From Hyphomicrobium denitrificans ATCC 51888 (GTDB lineage: Bacteria > Pseudomonadota > Alphaproteobacteria > Rhizobiales > Hyphomicrobiaceae), in contig NC_014313.1 in assembly GCF_000143145.1 (NCBI RefSeq), positions 372,001-436,000 of the forward strand: a DNA stretch of 64,000 nt, given 5' to 3'. Position 1 is the first letter of the stretch. The number at the start of each line of letters is the position of its first letter. Under the pieces are notes generated by a model. The model was not told the DNA's origin, made no database searches, and was given only the letters and a program-made list of their open reading frames with translations. Made by a program: the position numbers and the translations under genes. Shown here piece after piece: positions 50,700 to 60,121 of this stretch.

Positions 50700-53318
50700 A
50701 TGCCGAGTCCAGAATTCGATCCATCCAACACGTTCAGCGGCGCTGGGCACGAGTCCTCGGAGCATGAGGAAGAGCACAGCGAGCTGAAGGCGCTGGTCGA
50801 TGCGATTGCGGCGCAGCTTTCGGACGCGACGCGCCGCCATTCCGAAACGCTGGGCGAAATGCAGGACCGCATCGCGATCATGGGCCGGGAGGCCGAGGTG
50901 CTGCGCGAGCATATTCCCGAGCAGTACGCACCGACCTTCGAGCACATCGAGCAAGGCGTCGCCGAGCTTGCGAAACGGCTCGCGAAGGCCAATGACTCGG
51001 ATGCCGCGGAGACGGACGCCAGCGCCTGGGATCAGCGCAACGCGGAAGCGCTGACGCATGTCTATGAAGCGCAGGCGCACAAAAGCGCGGAAACCGCGCA
51101 AGCCGCTTATGCGACGCCGTCGTCGCGTCCTCAGACGGCTGTCGATCAGGCGTGGTTCGAAGCGCGGTTTGCCGAAATCGCGCAGGACATCGAGCGATCG
51201 CTGGAGGAAATCAAGCCCGATCGCGGATTTCATCAGATCGGCGAACGGCTCGATCAGTTCGAGCAGCGCTTCGGCAGCATGCTCGAAGGCGTTGCGACGC
51301 GCGCCGATCTCGATTCCGTGCGGCTGATCGAAGAACACGTGAGCGAGGTGGTCAATCATCTCGTCCAGACGCAGGATCAGCTGGCGCGTCTCAGCGCCAT
51401 CGAAGAGCAACTTGCTGCGATCACGCAGACGTTGTCGGGCGGGCCCGATGCGCCGCTCTCCGGCGTGCTGGCTGCAACGTCGTTGCCGGGAGCCGGCCTT
51501 GACGTCGAAGCCATCGCACGGGCCGCTGCCGAACAGACTGCGCTGCGGTTGCAGGGGATGGCGCCGGCTTCGCACGAGGCTGCCGAAGAACTGCGTCCGC
51601 TGATCGAGCGGATGATGGAAGAAAATCGCAGCGGCGGAGAAAACACTTCGGCGCTGCTCGATACGCTGCAGCAGGCGATGATTCGACTTCTGGATCGCGT
51701 CGATGAAATCGAACTCGCGCAGCGCAATGCGGCGCCGATTCCGGCGGCGTCGTTTGAGGATTTCGCGGCACCGCCGCCGCTTCCTGAGGGTTCGTTCCAT
51801 TCGCTCGAGAGCGACCACGATCCGCTCGATTTCAGCGATGAAATCGAACCGCAAATTCCATCCGAGGCGGCGCCTTCAGCACACGCGCGTGCGGCCGATC
51901 CGTTCGCGCAGGAAGCCACCATTGAGCCCGGTGTTCGCAAGAACGAGAAGCTGCGGCAGGATTTCGTCGCGGAAGCACGCCGCGCAAAAATGCGCCTGTC
52001 GTCGGCGGGAGACGATGACATCGTCGTCACGTCGCCGATGCATTCCGATACGTTTACGATGTCGTCGCCCGACGCGGTGCGCGGTTCGCAAGGCAGCAAG
52101 CCGATCCGGCCGACGCCTGCGCGCTCCAAAGCTTCCGGCCCGTCGGGACCGTCGCCGCGTTTGATCGTGCTCGCCGTTGCAGCCGTTCTGGCGTTGGGCG
52201 GACTGTGGTTCACTGTCGGGTCGGATAATCCGGCGCCGGTCGCGGAGACCTCGTCTTCGGGTTCGCCGGCCGCGGCGAACGACGATGGCAAATCGGGATC
52301 GGGTGCGAAGGCAACGGACCAGAAGGGCAATGATGCGCAATCGCCTGATGGCGGAGCGCATAAGGACCAGCAGGGCCAGCTGATGCCAGGCGGCACTGGT
52401 ACTGTAAATACAGACGTGTCGATGCTCGGCGTTGCCGTCGATCTCAACAGTCCGGCGACTGAAGCCAGCATGCAGCAGGCGCAACGGCATCAGGCCATGG
52501 CGGCGCTGTCGGGCAAGCTCGGCGATGCGGCTTCGCAGAATAGTAATGCGGCGTTCGTGCCTGCTTCCATGGTTCCGACGGAAGCCGAAACCGAGGGCGT
52601 GCCCGCTGCAGCCACTCCGTCGCGCGACGTAACCGGATCGACGCGTTTTGAATTGCCGGCGGCGACGGTCGGCCCGCTGTCGCTGCGTCTTGCCGCAGCC
52701 AACGGCGATGCATCGGCTGAGTTTGAAGTCGGCGCGCGCCTCGCGGAAGGCAAAGGTACGCCGCAGGATTTCAAGGAAGCGGCGAAATGGTATCGCCGCG
52801 CGGCCGATCAGGATCTCGCGCCGGCTCAGTATCGTCTCGGAACTTTCTATGAGCGCGGTCTTGGAATGAAGGCCGACCGTGCGCAGGCGCAAGCGTGGTA
52901 CAAGCGCGCCGCCGCCAAGGGCAACGTCAAGGCGATGCATAATCTCGCGGTGCTGAGCGCCAATCAGAGCGACAACGCGCCGGACTATACCACCGCGGCA
53001 CAATGGTTCGAGCAGGCTGCCAAGCGCGGCCTTGCAGACAGCCAGTTCAATCTCGCGATCCTTTATGAAAACGGCCTTGGCGTCACCAAGGACCTGAAGC
53101 AAGCCTACATGTGGATCTCATTGGCGGCACAGGACAAGGATGCCGACGCCGTGCGACGGCAAGGCATTCTGCGCAGCAAGCTGTCGGCCAGTGAGCTTAG
53201 CGAAGCCGAGCGCATGATCGGTGAATGGCGGGCGGTTCCGGTCGACCGCAAGGTCAACGATGCCCGTCTCGCCGGTGAGGAATGGAAGAAAAATCCGACG
53301 AAGAGCATCGCGGGCTGA
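50700..53318 (+). CDS. PodJ-like polar organiser with coiled coils, one membrane segment and Sel1 repeats
   Basis: An 872-aa protein. Residues about 20-350 are predicted coiled coil (ALVDAIAAQLSDATRRHSETLGEMQDRIA; AIEEQLAAITQTL). A low-complexity acidic part follows, then one membrane segment at about 485-505 (LIVLAVAAVLALGGLWFTVG) and an Ala/Gly/Ser-rich periplasmic linker. Residues about 665-815 hold four Sel1-type repeats (FKEAAKWYRRAADQDLAPAQYRLGTFYERGLGMK and the next units). This order, cytoplasmic coil, TM, periplasmic Sel1, is that of PodJ, which marks a cell pole and recruits division and appendage factors. GAGGGGAAC precedes the ATG. Some PodJ proteins end in a peptidoglycan-binding domain, absent here. 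Confidence 0.8.
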   Translation: MPSPEFDPSNTFSGAGHESSEHEEEHSELKALVDAIAAQLSDATRRHSETLGEMQDRIAIMGREAEVLREHIPEQYAPTFEHIEQGVAELAKRLAKANDSDAAETDASAWDQRNAEALTHVYEAQAHKSAETAQAAYATPSSRPQTAVDQAWFEARFAEIAQDIERSLEEIKPDRGFHQIGERLDQFEQRFGSMLEGVATRADLDSVRLIEEHVSEVVNHLVQTQDQLARLSAIEEQLAAITQTLSGGPDAPLSGVLAATSLPGAGLDVEAIARAAAEQTALRLQGMAPASHEAAEELRPLIERMMEENRSGGENTSALLDTLQQAMIRLLDRVDEIELAQRNAAPIPAASFEDFAAPPPLPEGSFHSLESDHDPLDFSDEIEPQIPSEAAPSAHARAADPFAQEATIEPGVRKNEKLRQDFVAEARRAKMRLSSAGDDDIVVTSPMHSDTFTMSSPDAVRGSQGSKPIRPTPARSKASGPSGPSPRLIVLAVAAVLALGGLWFTVGSDNPAPVAETSSSGSPAAANDDGKSGSGAKATDQKGNDAQSPDGGAHKDQQGQLMPGGTGTVNTDVSMLGVAVDLNSPATEASMQQAQRHQAMAALSGKLGDAASQNSNAAFVPASMVPTEAETEGVPAAATPSRDVTGSTRFELPAATVGPLSLRLAAANGDASAEFEVGARLAEGKGTPQDFKEAAKWYRRAADQDLAPAQYRLGTFYERGLGMKADRAQAQAWYKRAAAKGNVKAMHNLAVLSANQSDNAPDYTTAAQWFEQAAKRGLADSQFNLAILYENGLGVTKDLKQAYMWISLAAQDKDADAVRRQGILRSKLSASELSEAERMIGEWRAVPVDRKVNDARLAGEEWKKNPTKSIAG

Positions 53319-53500
53319 CGGCAGCCGGGCATGATTGGGCTCGCCGCCAGTCTGCCTGTCGGCGAGACACGATGTCAGCATGCGCTGCCACCTTTGTGCG
53401 TCGCTTTTGAGCGCTTGCGGTGCGCGGCGCTTTGGTGTCCCTTATACGCGCCAATCCGGAGCCTTTCGGAACGCTAGCTCTCGCCATTCAGACCTGATCA

Positions 53501-54424
53501 ATGTCCCTTTATCTGCCGATTGCTGAAATGTCGGTATCCGTCGCCGTTTTTCTGGTGCTCGGAGTTGCCGTCGGGTTCATTTCCGGTCTTTTCGGCGTCG
53601 GCGGCGGATTTCTGATGACGCCGTTGCTGACATTCCTCGGCGTCCCGCCGGCCGTGGCGGTAGCGACGTGCAACGCGCATGTGGTGGCGTCGTCGGTCTC
53701 GGGCGCCGTCGTGCACTACCGCCGCAACAACGTCGACGTCAAAATGGCGCTGGTGATGCTGGTGGCGGGTTTTGCCGGCACCGCTGTCGGCGTTGAAGTC
53801 GTCCGCCTGCTGCGCAAGGCTGGCCTGTTCGAGCTGACGGTCTCGCTGACCTACGTCACATTTCTTGGCGTTGTCGGAACGCTGACGTTGATCGAGGGGA
53901 TCAATTCGTGGCGGCAAGTGCAGACGACGGGCGTGGCTTCGCCGCGCAAGTCGGGGCAGCACAGTTGGGTGGACCGGCTGCCCTTCAAGATGCGCTTTCA
54001 GCGCTCGAAGCTTTACATCAGCGTCGTGCCGCCGATCGTCATCGGCGCGTTCATCGGCTTCATTTCGGCGATCATGGGGATCGGCGGCGGGTTCATCTAT
54101 ATTCCGGCGATGATCTACATCCTGCGTATGCCGACCAGCGTCGTCGTCGGCACGTCGCTATTCCAGATCGTATTCGTGGCGGCGTTCGCGACGCTGTTGC
54201 ATGCCTGGCAGAACCAGACGGTCGACATCGTTCTGGCCGCCATTCTGCTCGTCGGCGGCGTCGTCGGTGCGCAATTCGGCACCGTCGCGAGCGAGAAGCT
54301 GAGGGGCGATCAGATGCGCATTCTTCTCGGCTTGCTCGTGCTCTTTGTCGTGGCGCGTATCGCGTATGATCTCGTCGCAACGCCGAATGAGCTCTTTTCA
54401 CTTGGGTCGCTGAAGGGGTCGTGA
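53501..54424 (+). CDS. TauE/SafE family anion permease
   Basis: A 307-aa inner-membrane protein with about eight segments in two homologous halves. Each half starts with the family loop (GFISGLFGVGGGFLMTPLLTFLGVP near residue 26, GFISAIMGIGGGFIYIPAMIYILRMP near residue 187). Such permeases move sulphite, organosulphonates or other anions. Its stop overlaps the next ATG (54424) by one base, so the TIGR02186 protein is cotranslated and may be a partner. Confidence 0.93.
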   Translation: MSLYLPIAEMSVSVAVFLVLGVAVGFISGLFGVGGGFLMTPLLTFLGVPPAVAVATCNAHVVASSVSGAVVHYRRNNVDVKMALVMLVAGFAGTAVGVEVVRLLRKAGLFELTVSLTYVTFLGVVGTLTLIEGINSWRQVQTTGVASPRKSGQHSWVDRLPFKMRFQRSKLYISVVPPIVIGAFIGFISAIMGIGGGFIYIPAMIYILRMPTSVVVGTSLFQIVFVAAFATLLHAWQNQTVDIVLAAILLVGGVVGAQFGTVASEKLRGDQMRILLGLLVLFVVARIAYDLVATPNELFSLGSLKGS

Positions 54425-55218
54425 TGCGCGTGCGAGCCTTTGTCATCCTTGCTGGACTTCTGAGTTTTGCCAGCGTTGGGCATGCGCGCGACACTCAGGA
54501 GAGCGTCGAGGCGGACGCGTCGACACGGCAGGTTGCGATCACGTCGAGCTTCACCGGAACGGAAATTCTGTTGTTCGGCACGGTCGAAAACAGCGTGCAG
54601 CCGAGTCCGGAAGCCGGAACCTACGACATCGTTGCGGTCGTCGAGGGCGTGGGTGCTCCGGCCGTCGTGCGGAAGAAGTCGCGTGTCGGCGGGCTGTGGA
54701 TCAATACGTCGTCGCTACGGTTCATGCCGGTTCCGAGCTATTATGCGATCGTCTCGACGCGGCCGGTCGATGAGATCGCGAATCCCAAAATCCTCGATGC
54801 GAACGGTATCGGGTTCGATCACATCCGCATGGTCCCGGCGCATACGTCATGGAACACGCAGCTCGATCCCGAGGAGGTCGAGAGCTTCAAGAAAGCGCTC
54901 ATCCATCTCAAATCGGAGGAGCGGCTTTACGTCAAATCGGATTTCGGGGTTTCGTTCGTCGGGCGGAGCTTGTTTCGTGCAACCATCGCGTTGCCGCCGA
55001 ACGTGCCGGTCGCGCTGCTGACCACGAGCGTTTATCTGTTCAAAGACGGCAAGCTTCTCGGACAAACGAAAAGCCGCGTCATGCTTCAGCGCGAAGGCGT
55101 GGAGCGGTTCATTCACGAGTTCGCGCTGAACAAGCCGTTTTCATACGGGCTGCTGACGGTCGCGATGGCCGCGGTCGCCGGGCTTGCAGCCGCGTTCGCC
55201 TTCCCGCGCGGGGCGTAG
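54424..55218 (+). CDS. TIGR02186 family membrane-anchored protein
   Basis: A 264-aa protein with a signal peptide (residues 1-21) and a C-terminal membrane anchor (LTVAMAAVAGLAAAFAFP). The periplasmic middle (ITSSFTGTEILLFGTVENS, VEGVGAPAVVRKKSRVGGLWIN, FMPVPSYYAIVSTRPV) matches the conserved alphaproteobacterial family TIGR02186, which typically follows a TauE/SafE gene as here. It may form an accessory subunit of that permease. Function is not established. Confidence 0.85.
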   Translation: MRVRAFVILAGLLSFASVGHARDTQESVEADASTRQVAITSSFTGTEILLFGTVENSVQPSPEAGTYDIVAVVEGVGAPAVVRKKSRVGGLWINTSSLRFMPVPSYYAIVSTRPVDEIANPKILDANGIGFDHIRMVPAHTSWNTQLDPEEVESFKKALIHLKSEERLYVKSDFGVSFVGRSLFRATIALPPNVPVALLTTSVYLFKDGKLLGQTKSRVMLQREGVERFIHEFALNKPFSYGLLTVAMAAVAGLAAAFAFPRGA

Positions 55219-55222
55219 CGGA

Positions 55223-55945
55223 TCAGTCGTCGCGCAAGAGGCGCGGGGCGACGGGATAAAGACCTTCGTGCCCGAGCATCCAAACGGCAAGTCCATCTAG
55301 ACCGAACAGCGGCTCGAACGCGAGATCGAGAATGTTGAGGCCGCCGGTGTAAGCGCCGAACGCGGGCATGACGAGCCTGAGGCCGTTGCCGACGAAGCAG
55401 GGGCGGCGGAGCGAGGTGCCGCGCATGACGAGCCGGGCGGCCGGATGGAAGTGCCCGGCGATTTCGTGCGTGACGGTGCCGGGGCGCGGCTCGTGGCGAA
55501 GCGCGATCCCTTCGACGACGATTTCCGGCAGGACATAACCCGCAAGCATGCGATCGATCTTGGGATCGTGATTGCCGGTGATCCAGATCCAGTCGCGATC
55601 TTCCTGCAGCATGTGCAGGCTTTCGACGTCGCTCTGGTCCATGCGCGCGGCGCCGTCGGGATCGTGCAGGCTGTCGCCGAGAGCGATGACCGTTTCGGGA
55701 TTGTAGTGATCGATCATCGCGGCGAGCTTCATCAAGGTCTCGCGCGTGTCGTAGGGCGGCAGCATCTGACCATGCGCCGCGAATGCCGAACCTTTTTCGA
55801 GGTGCAGGTCGGCGACGATCAGTGCACGTTCCGCCGGCCAGTAGAGTGCGCCGGACTTGTGCGCGAGAAAGGACTTGCCGCAGATCGAAACGGGTTGATC
55901 CGCGAAGTCGTCAAGTCCGATGCGTTCCGGCTTCAGAATGCCCAT
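55223..55945 (-). CDS. pdeM: ligase-associated metallophosphoesterase PdeM
   Basis: A 240-aa calcineurin-like phosphoesterase linked to DNA ligase/Lhr-type repair sets. The metal-binding motifs are in order: ADLHLEKG (Asp46, His48), GDSLHD (Asp91), GNHD (Asn125-His126) and GHFHP (His165, His167). The start at 55945 overlaps the end of the helicase gene by 35 bases, so the two are translationally coupled. Substrate unproven; DNA ends are proposed. Confidence 0.92.
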   Translation of the reverse strand: MGILKPERIGLDDFADQPVSICGKSFLAHKSGALYWPAERALIVADLHLEKGSAFAAHGQMLPPYDTRETLMKLAAMIDHYNPETVIALGDSLHDPDGAARMDQSDVESLHMLQEDRDWIWITGNHDPKIDRMLAGYVLPEIVVEGIALRHEPRPGTVTHEIAGHFHPAARLVMRGTSLRRPCFVGNGLRLVMPAFGAYTGGLNILDLAFEPLFGLDGLAVWMLGHEGLYPVAPRLLRDD

Positions 55946-58496
55946 TCTCAGATGTCCCCATCGCCTCTTCGGCGAGCGCCTCGGCGGCTTCGCGCAGCAA
56001 TGCGTCACGAGCGTGGCCGGCAACGGCCTCGCGGCCGATCTCGAGCAGCACCGGAAAACACAGCGGCGACACTCGTGACAGAGATTGATGCCTGATTCGG
56101 TTCTTGATGCGGGCAAGAAAGTCGCCGAGCCGCCGGATGTCCAGCAACCCCGTGGCCGCGTCCGCCCAGGCCGCTTCGAGCAGCAGGTGGCCGGGATCGT
56201 GACGGCGCAGGACATCATAGATCAGGTCGGTCGACATCGTGACCTGACGCCCGGATTTGACCTTGCCGGGATGCCGCCGCTCGATCAGTCCGGCGATGAC
56301 GGCGGCGAGGCGGAACGTTCGCTTCATCAGATTGCTTTCGGCGAGCCAGGCGTCGAGGTCGTCGCCGAGCATGTCTTCATCGAAGAGGTCGGCGAGCGAC
56401 AGACGGCCGTCGGCAATGTGTGCGGAGAGATCGCCTTGCGTCCAGAGACCCAACGCGTAGTCGTTGGCGACGAAGCCGAGCGGATGAAGTCCGGCGCGAT
56501 CGAGCCGCCGCGTCAGAAGCATGCCGAGCGTTTGATGCGCGAGGCGGCCTTCGAACGGATAGGCCACCAGAAAATGGCGGCCGGATCGCGGAAATGTTTC
56601 GATGAGCACTTCGTCCGTTGCGGGGAGCACGGAGCGTTCGCTTTGCAGCGTCAGCCATTGTCCGACGGCGGGCGGCAGACTGGGCCAATCCTTCGGGTTG
56701 GCGAGCATCGCTCGCACGCGCGCGGCGAGATGCGTCGAGAGCGGGAACTTGTTGCCGCCGTAGCTCGGCACCATCGGGTCTTCGGACGAGGCGCGCGATA
56801 CGAACACTTCGGTGTCGCGCATGCCTTCGAAGCGAAGGACTTCGCCCGCGAAGACGAAGGTTGCGCCCGGCGGCAACTGCTCGGCGAAATACTCGTCGAC
56901 CTCGCCGAGCACGCGGCCGCCGATCGCCGTCCGGCTTTTTGCTCGGCGCGCGGAGACGAGGCGGACCTTGAGCATCGGGGAGTCGACAATCGTTCCGACG
57001 TTCAGGCGATATTGCTGCGCGACGCGCGGATTGGAGACGCGGAGCTTGCCGTCCGGTTCGCGCCGTAGCTTCGCGAAGCGTTCGTAGGATTTCAGTGCAT
57101 AGCCGCCGGTCGAGACGAATTCGACGGCGCGATCGAACTGCTGCCGGGTGAGGTCCGCGTAGGGAAGGGCGGATCGGACCTCGTTGAAAAGCACGTCGGG
57201 ATCGAACGGCGCTTCGCAGGCCATGCCCAAAACATGCTGCGCGAGAACGTCGAGAGTTCCGGAGCGCGAGAGAATGGCGTCCTGTGCGCCTTCCTCGGCG
57301 GCCTGCTGCGCCGCGCGGCATTCGAGAACCTCGAAGCGGTTGCCGGGAACCAGAAGGCCGCGCGATGGCTCGTCCATGCGGTGGTTGGAGCGGCCGATGC
57401 GTTGCAGGAAACGGCTCGCGCCTTTCGGTGCGCCGAGGTGAATGACGAGATCGACGTCGCCCCAGTCGATGCCGAGATCGAGCGTCGAGGTCGCGACGAC
57501 AGCGCGCAGTTTTCCTGCCGCCATCGCGGCTTCGACTTTTCGACGCTGGGGCGCTTCGAGTGATCCGTGATGCAGTCCGATCGGTAGATTGTCGTCGTTG
57601 ATGCGCCACAGCTCCTGAAACGCGACCTCGGCCTGCAGGCGTGCGTTAACGAAGACGAGCGTCAGCTTGTGAGCACGGATCGCATCGTACACTTCCTGCA
57701 TCGCGTAGCGCGCCGTATGTCCGGACCAGGGAATTTCATCCTCGACCTCGAGGATGCTGATCTCGGGCTTGGCGCCGCCTTCGACGGTGACCAGTTCGGA
57801 GAGCAGCGTCATGCTGTCGGGAGCGGTCTGGGGAACGAGGTAGCCGCGAAGTTCGCTTGGACGTGCCACGGTGGCGGACAATCCAACGGTGCGCATGTTC
57901 GGTGCGAGCGTTCGAAGCCGCGCGAGATCGAGGGCCAGAAGATCGCCACGCTTCGACGGCGCGAGGGCGTGCAATTCGTCGAGGATGACCGTGTCGAGAT
58001 CAGCAAACAGATGCGGCGCGTCGGGGTGGCTGAGAAGGAGCGCGACCTGCTCCGGAGTCGTCAGCATGATCTGTGGAGGTTTGACGCGCTGGCGCTGGCG
58101 GCGCGCAGCCGAGGTGTCGCCGGTGCGCGTCTCGGTGCGGATATTCAGGCCCATTTCAGCGATGGGCTCGATCAGGTTGCGTTCGACGTCGGTGGCGAGG
58201 GCTTTGAGCGGAGAAATGTAGAGTGTGAACAGTCCGGCTCCGGAGCGCGGCCGCTTCTCGCCGCCGAGTGCGACGAGGCTCGGCAGAAATCCGGCAAGCG
58301 TCTTGCCCGCGCCAGTCGGGGCGATCAGGAGTGTCGATTGCCGCTGCCGCGCGGAATCGAGGAGCGCCAGCTGGTGTGCGCGCGGCTGCCAGCCACGGCG
58401 TGAAAACCACGCGGCAATTTCGGGCCGCAGCACCGGCTTTTTCGGCGCGGGTGGCTGTCGCTTGCGTCCGGCTTTCTTTGGCGTCGTGAGCATCAT
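55911..58496 (-). CDS. ligase-associated DEXH-box DNA helicase (Lhr-core type)
   Basis: An 861-aa superfamily 2 helicase of the Lhr-like, DNA-damage-linked type. Walker A is APTGAGKTLAGF (about residues 43-54), the DEXH box is DELHALAPSKRGD, and motif VI is QRIGRSNHR. The Lhr-specific winged-helix and C-terminal domains complete the length. The start is ATG 58496 or 58493, both right after GGAG; a long in-frame extension to 58652 overlaps the pyrD end and is unlikely. pdeM follows. The usual ligase and exonuclease partners are not in the window. Confidence 0.9.
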   Translation of the reverse strand: MMLTTPKKAGRKRQPPAPKKPVLRPEIAAWFSRRGWQPRAHQLALLDSARQRQSTLLIAPTGAGKTLAGFLPSLVALGGEKRPRSGAGLFTLYISPLKALATDVERNLIEPIAEMGLNIRTETRTGDTSAARRQRQRVKPPQIMLTTPEQVALLLSHPDAPHLFADLDTVILDELHALAPSKRGDLLALDLARLRTLAPNMRTVGLSATVARPSELRGYLVPQTAPDSMTLLSELVTVEGGAKPEISILEVEDEIPWSGHTARYAMQEVYDAIRAHKLTLVFVNARLQAEVAFQELWRINDDNLPIGLHHGSLEAPQRRKVEAAMAAGKLRAVVATSTLDLGIDWGDVDLVIHLGAPKGASRFLQRIGRSNHRMDEPSRGLLVPGNRFEVLECRAAQQAAEEGAQDAILSRSGTLDVLAQHVLGMACEAPFDPDVLFNEVRSALPYADLTRQQFDRAVEFVSTGGYALKSYERFAKLRREPDGKLRVSNPRVAQQYRLNVGTIVDSPMLKVRLVSARRAKSRTAIGGRVLGEVDEYFAEQLPPGATFVFAGEVLRFEGMRDTEVFVSRASSEDPMVPSYGGNKFPLSTHLAARVRAMLANPKDWPSLPPAVGQWLTLQSERSVLPATDEVLIETFPRSGRHFLVAYPFEGRLAHQTLGMLLTRRLDRAGLHPLGFVANDYALGLWTQGDLSAHIADGRLSLADLFDEDMLGDDLDAWLAESNLMKRTFRLAAVIAGLIERRHPGKVKSGRQVTMSTDLIYDVLRRHDPGHLLLEAAWADAATGLLDIRRLGDFLARIKNRIRHQSLSRVSPLCFPVLLEIGREAVAGHARDALLREAAEALAEEAMGTSENGHSEAGTHRT

Positions 58497-58524
58497 GCTC
58501 CGAGGTGGAAACGCGCGCCTCAGT

Positions 58525-59613
58525 TTACAATGACAAGGCGGCCCATTGTTTGGCTTTGGTACCGCGCAATGCGCCGATGTCCGAATAGCCGCGGCGGCGC
58601 GCGTCACGCGCAAGATGCGATTTGATTTCGCCGATGAGGCCGGGTCCGGCATAGACCAATCCGGTATAGACCTGCAGCAGCGTCGCGCCGGCCTCGATTT
58701 TTTCGAGCGCCGTCTCGCCGCTGTCGATGCCGCCGATACCGATCAGTGGAATTCTGCCGCCGGTTTGTTCGAAGACGCGGGCGAGCATGACGGTCGAGCG
58801 GCGGAACAGCGGGCGTCCGGAGAGACCTCCGGATTTCGTGGATTGAGCGTCGGTCAGTCCGTCGCGCGACAGGGTCGTGTTCGAGACCGCGATGCCGTCG
58901 ACGGCGTGCGCGACGAGGCGATCGCAAATCGGGGCGATGTCGTCTTGCGCGACATCGGGTGCGATTTTCACGACGATCGGCCGTCGCGGGACGCCCTGCG
59001 AGACGGCGCGGTCTCTGGCGTTCATGACGCGCGAAAGCAGTTCGTCGAGCGCGGCGGGCGCTTGCAGATCGCGCAGCCCCGGCGTGTTGGGCGAGGAAAT
59101 ATTTACCGTGAAGTAGCTCGCGACATTCGAGAATGTCTCGATGCCTTTCGCATAGTCGCCCGGACGGTCGGTGCTGTCTTTGTTGGCTCCGATGTTGACG
59201 GCGACGATGCCGCCCTTGCCCTTGCGCGCTTCAAGTCGCGCCAGCGCAGCGGCATGTCCGCCATTGTTGAAGCCGAGGCTGTTGATCAGGGCGCGGTCGC
59301 CGACGAGGCGGAAGACGCGTGGCTTCGGATTTCCCGGTTGCGGTCGCGGCGTCACGGTGCCGATCTCGGCGAACCCGCAGCCCATCGCGAGCACGGCGTC
59401 GGCGGCGCGCGCATCCTTGTCGTAGCCTGCGGCAACGCCGATCGGGTTCGGGAATTCCAAGCCGAACACCTTTTGACGGAGCACGTCGTCATCCGCGCCA
59501 AGCGAACGCGGATGCAGGCCGCGTTCGAGCGCCTTGATGGTTGCTTCGTGCGCGTCTTCCGGATCGAGCGCGAACAGGGCGGGCCGAGCGAACCGATAAA
59601 GCGTGTTCAGCAT
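58525..59613 (-). CDS. pyrD: dihydroorotate dehydrogenase (quinone), class 2
   Basis: A 362-aa membrane-associated flavoenzyme of pyrimidine synthesis. The N-terminal helix that reaches quinone (LNTLYRFARPALFALDPEDAHEATI) marks class 2. FMN and substrate sites are seen in GVAAGYDKDA, NSLGFNNGG and NISSPNTPGLRDLQ, the last with the catalytic Ser. The C-terminal phosphate loop is GIGGIDSGETALEKI. The start is ATG 59613 or 59622; both overlap the DUF952 stop (59607), so the two are translationally coupled. Confidence 0.95.
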   Translation of the reverse strand: MLNTLYRFARPALFALDPEDAHEATIKALERGLHPRSLGADDDVLRQKVFGLEFPNPIGVAAGYDKDARAADAVLAMGCGFAEIGTVTPRPQPGNPKPRVFRLVGDRALINSLGFNNGGHAAALARLEARKGKGGIVAVNIGANKDSTDRPGDYAKGIETFSNVASYFTVNISSPNTPGLRDLQAPAALDELLSRVMNARDRAVSQGVPRRPIVVKIAPDVAQDDIAPICDRLVAHAVDGIAVSNTTLSRDGLTDAQSTKSGGLSGRPLFRRSTVMLARVFEQTGGRIPLIGIGGIDSGETALEKIEAGATLLQVYTGLVYAGPGLIGEIKSHLARDARRRGYSDIGALRGTKAKQWAALSL

Positions 59614-59960
59614 ACGAACCATTCGTCCTGAATAATGTGCGAGCCGGAGGGGCCCATTTCCAGTTTGCGTTCCCACGACGCGCTCGCGACGGCAAGGCGA
59701 CCGTAATAATGCGGGAAGAGCGCACCGCCGCGGGATGCTTCCCATTTAAGGTGCGGGTCTAGTTTTTGTTCCTCGAACGCTACCAGAACGAGATCCGTTT
59801 TTCCGCTGAAATGCTTCTCTAAAGTTCCAGAGAGCTGGGACTTCGACGAGAGGTGGATGAAGCCGTCGCGGACATCGTCGGCCGAGCCGGCGTAAAATCC
59901 GTCGGTCACCGCTTGTCGCCAGTCAACGACTGTGGCGATTTTGTAGACGATCTGTTTCAT
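59607..59960 (-). CDS. DUF952 family protein
   Basis: A 117-aa soluble protein of the DUF952 family, recognised by DGFIHLSSKSQLSGTLEKHF and by WEASRGGALFPHYYGRLAVASASW. Its reaction is not known; the fold is related to ADP-ribosyl-transfer enzymes by some analyses. It overlaps pyrD and forms an operon with it. Confidence 0.92.
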   Translation of the reverse strand: MKQIVYKIATVVDWRQAVTDGFYAGSADDVRDGFIHLSSKSQLSGTLEKHFSGKTDLVLVAFEEQKLDPHLKWEASRGGALFPHYYGRLAVASASWERKLEMGPSGSHIIQDEWFVC

Positions 59961-60121
59961 TCAAAAGAACGACTTTGACGCTGCGTGTCACGTGAACCAT
60001 ATTTTGTGACGTGAACGGGAGTAGCGGTTGTTCGCGATCGTTGGTATCACGATCGGATATCTGCACAACCGGGTTTAGCGAATGGCGCGACACATGAACA
60101 CGCAGGATCGAGGTCCGGCTC

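Noticed and set aside
50610..51854. Minus-strand frame of 414 codons opposite the PodJ-like gene
   Set aside because: Antisense shadow in a high-GC coding region; no ribosome-binding site and no domain.
53340..53366. Hairpin CTCGCCG/CGGCGAG after the PodJ-like gene
   Set aside because: No U-tract and an internal bulge; termination is possible but unsupported.
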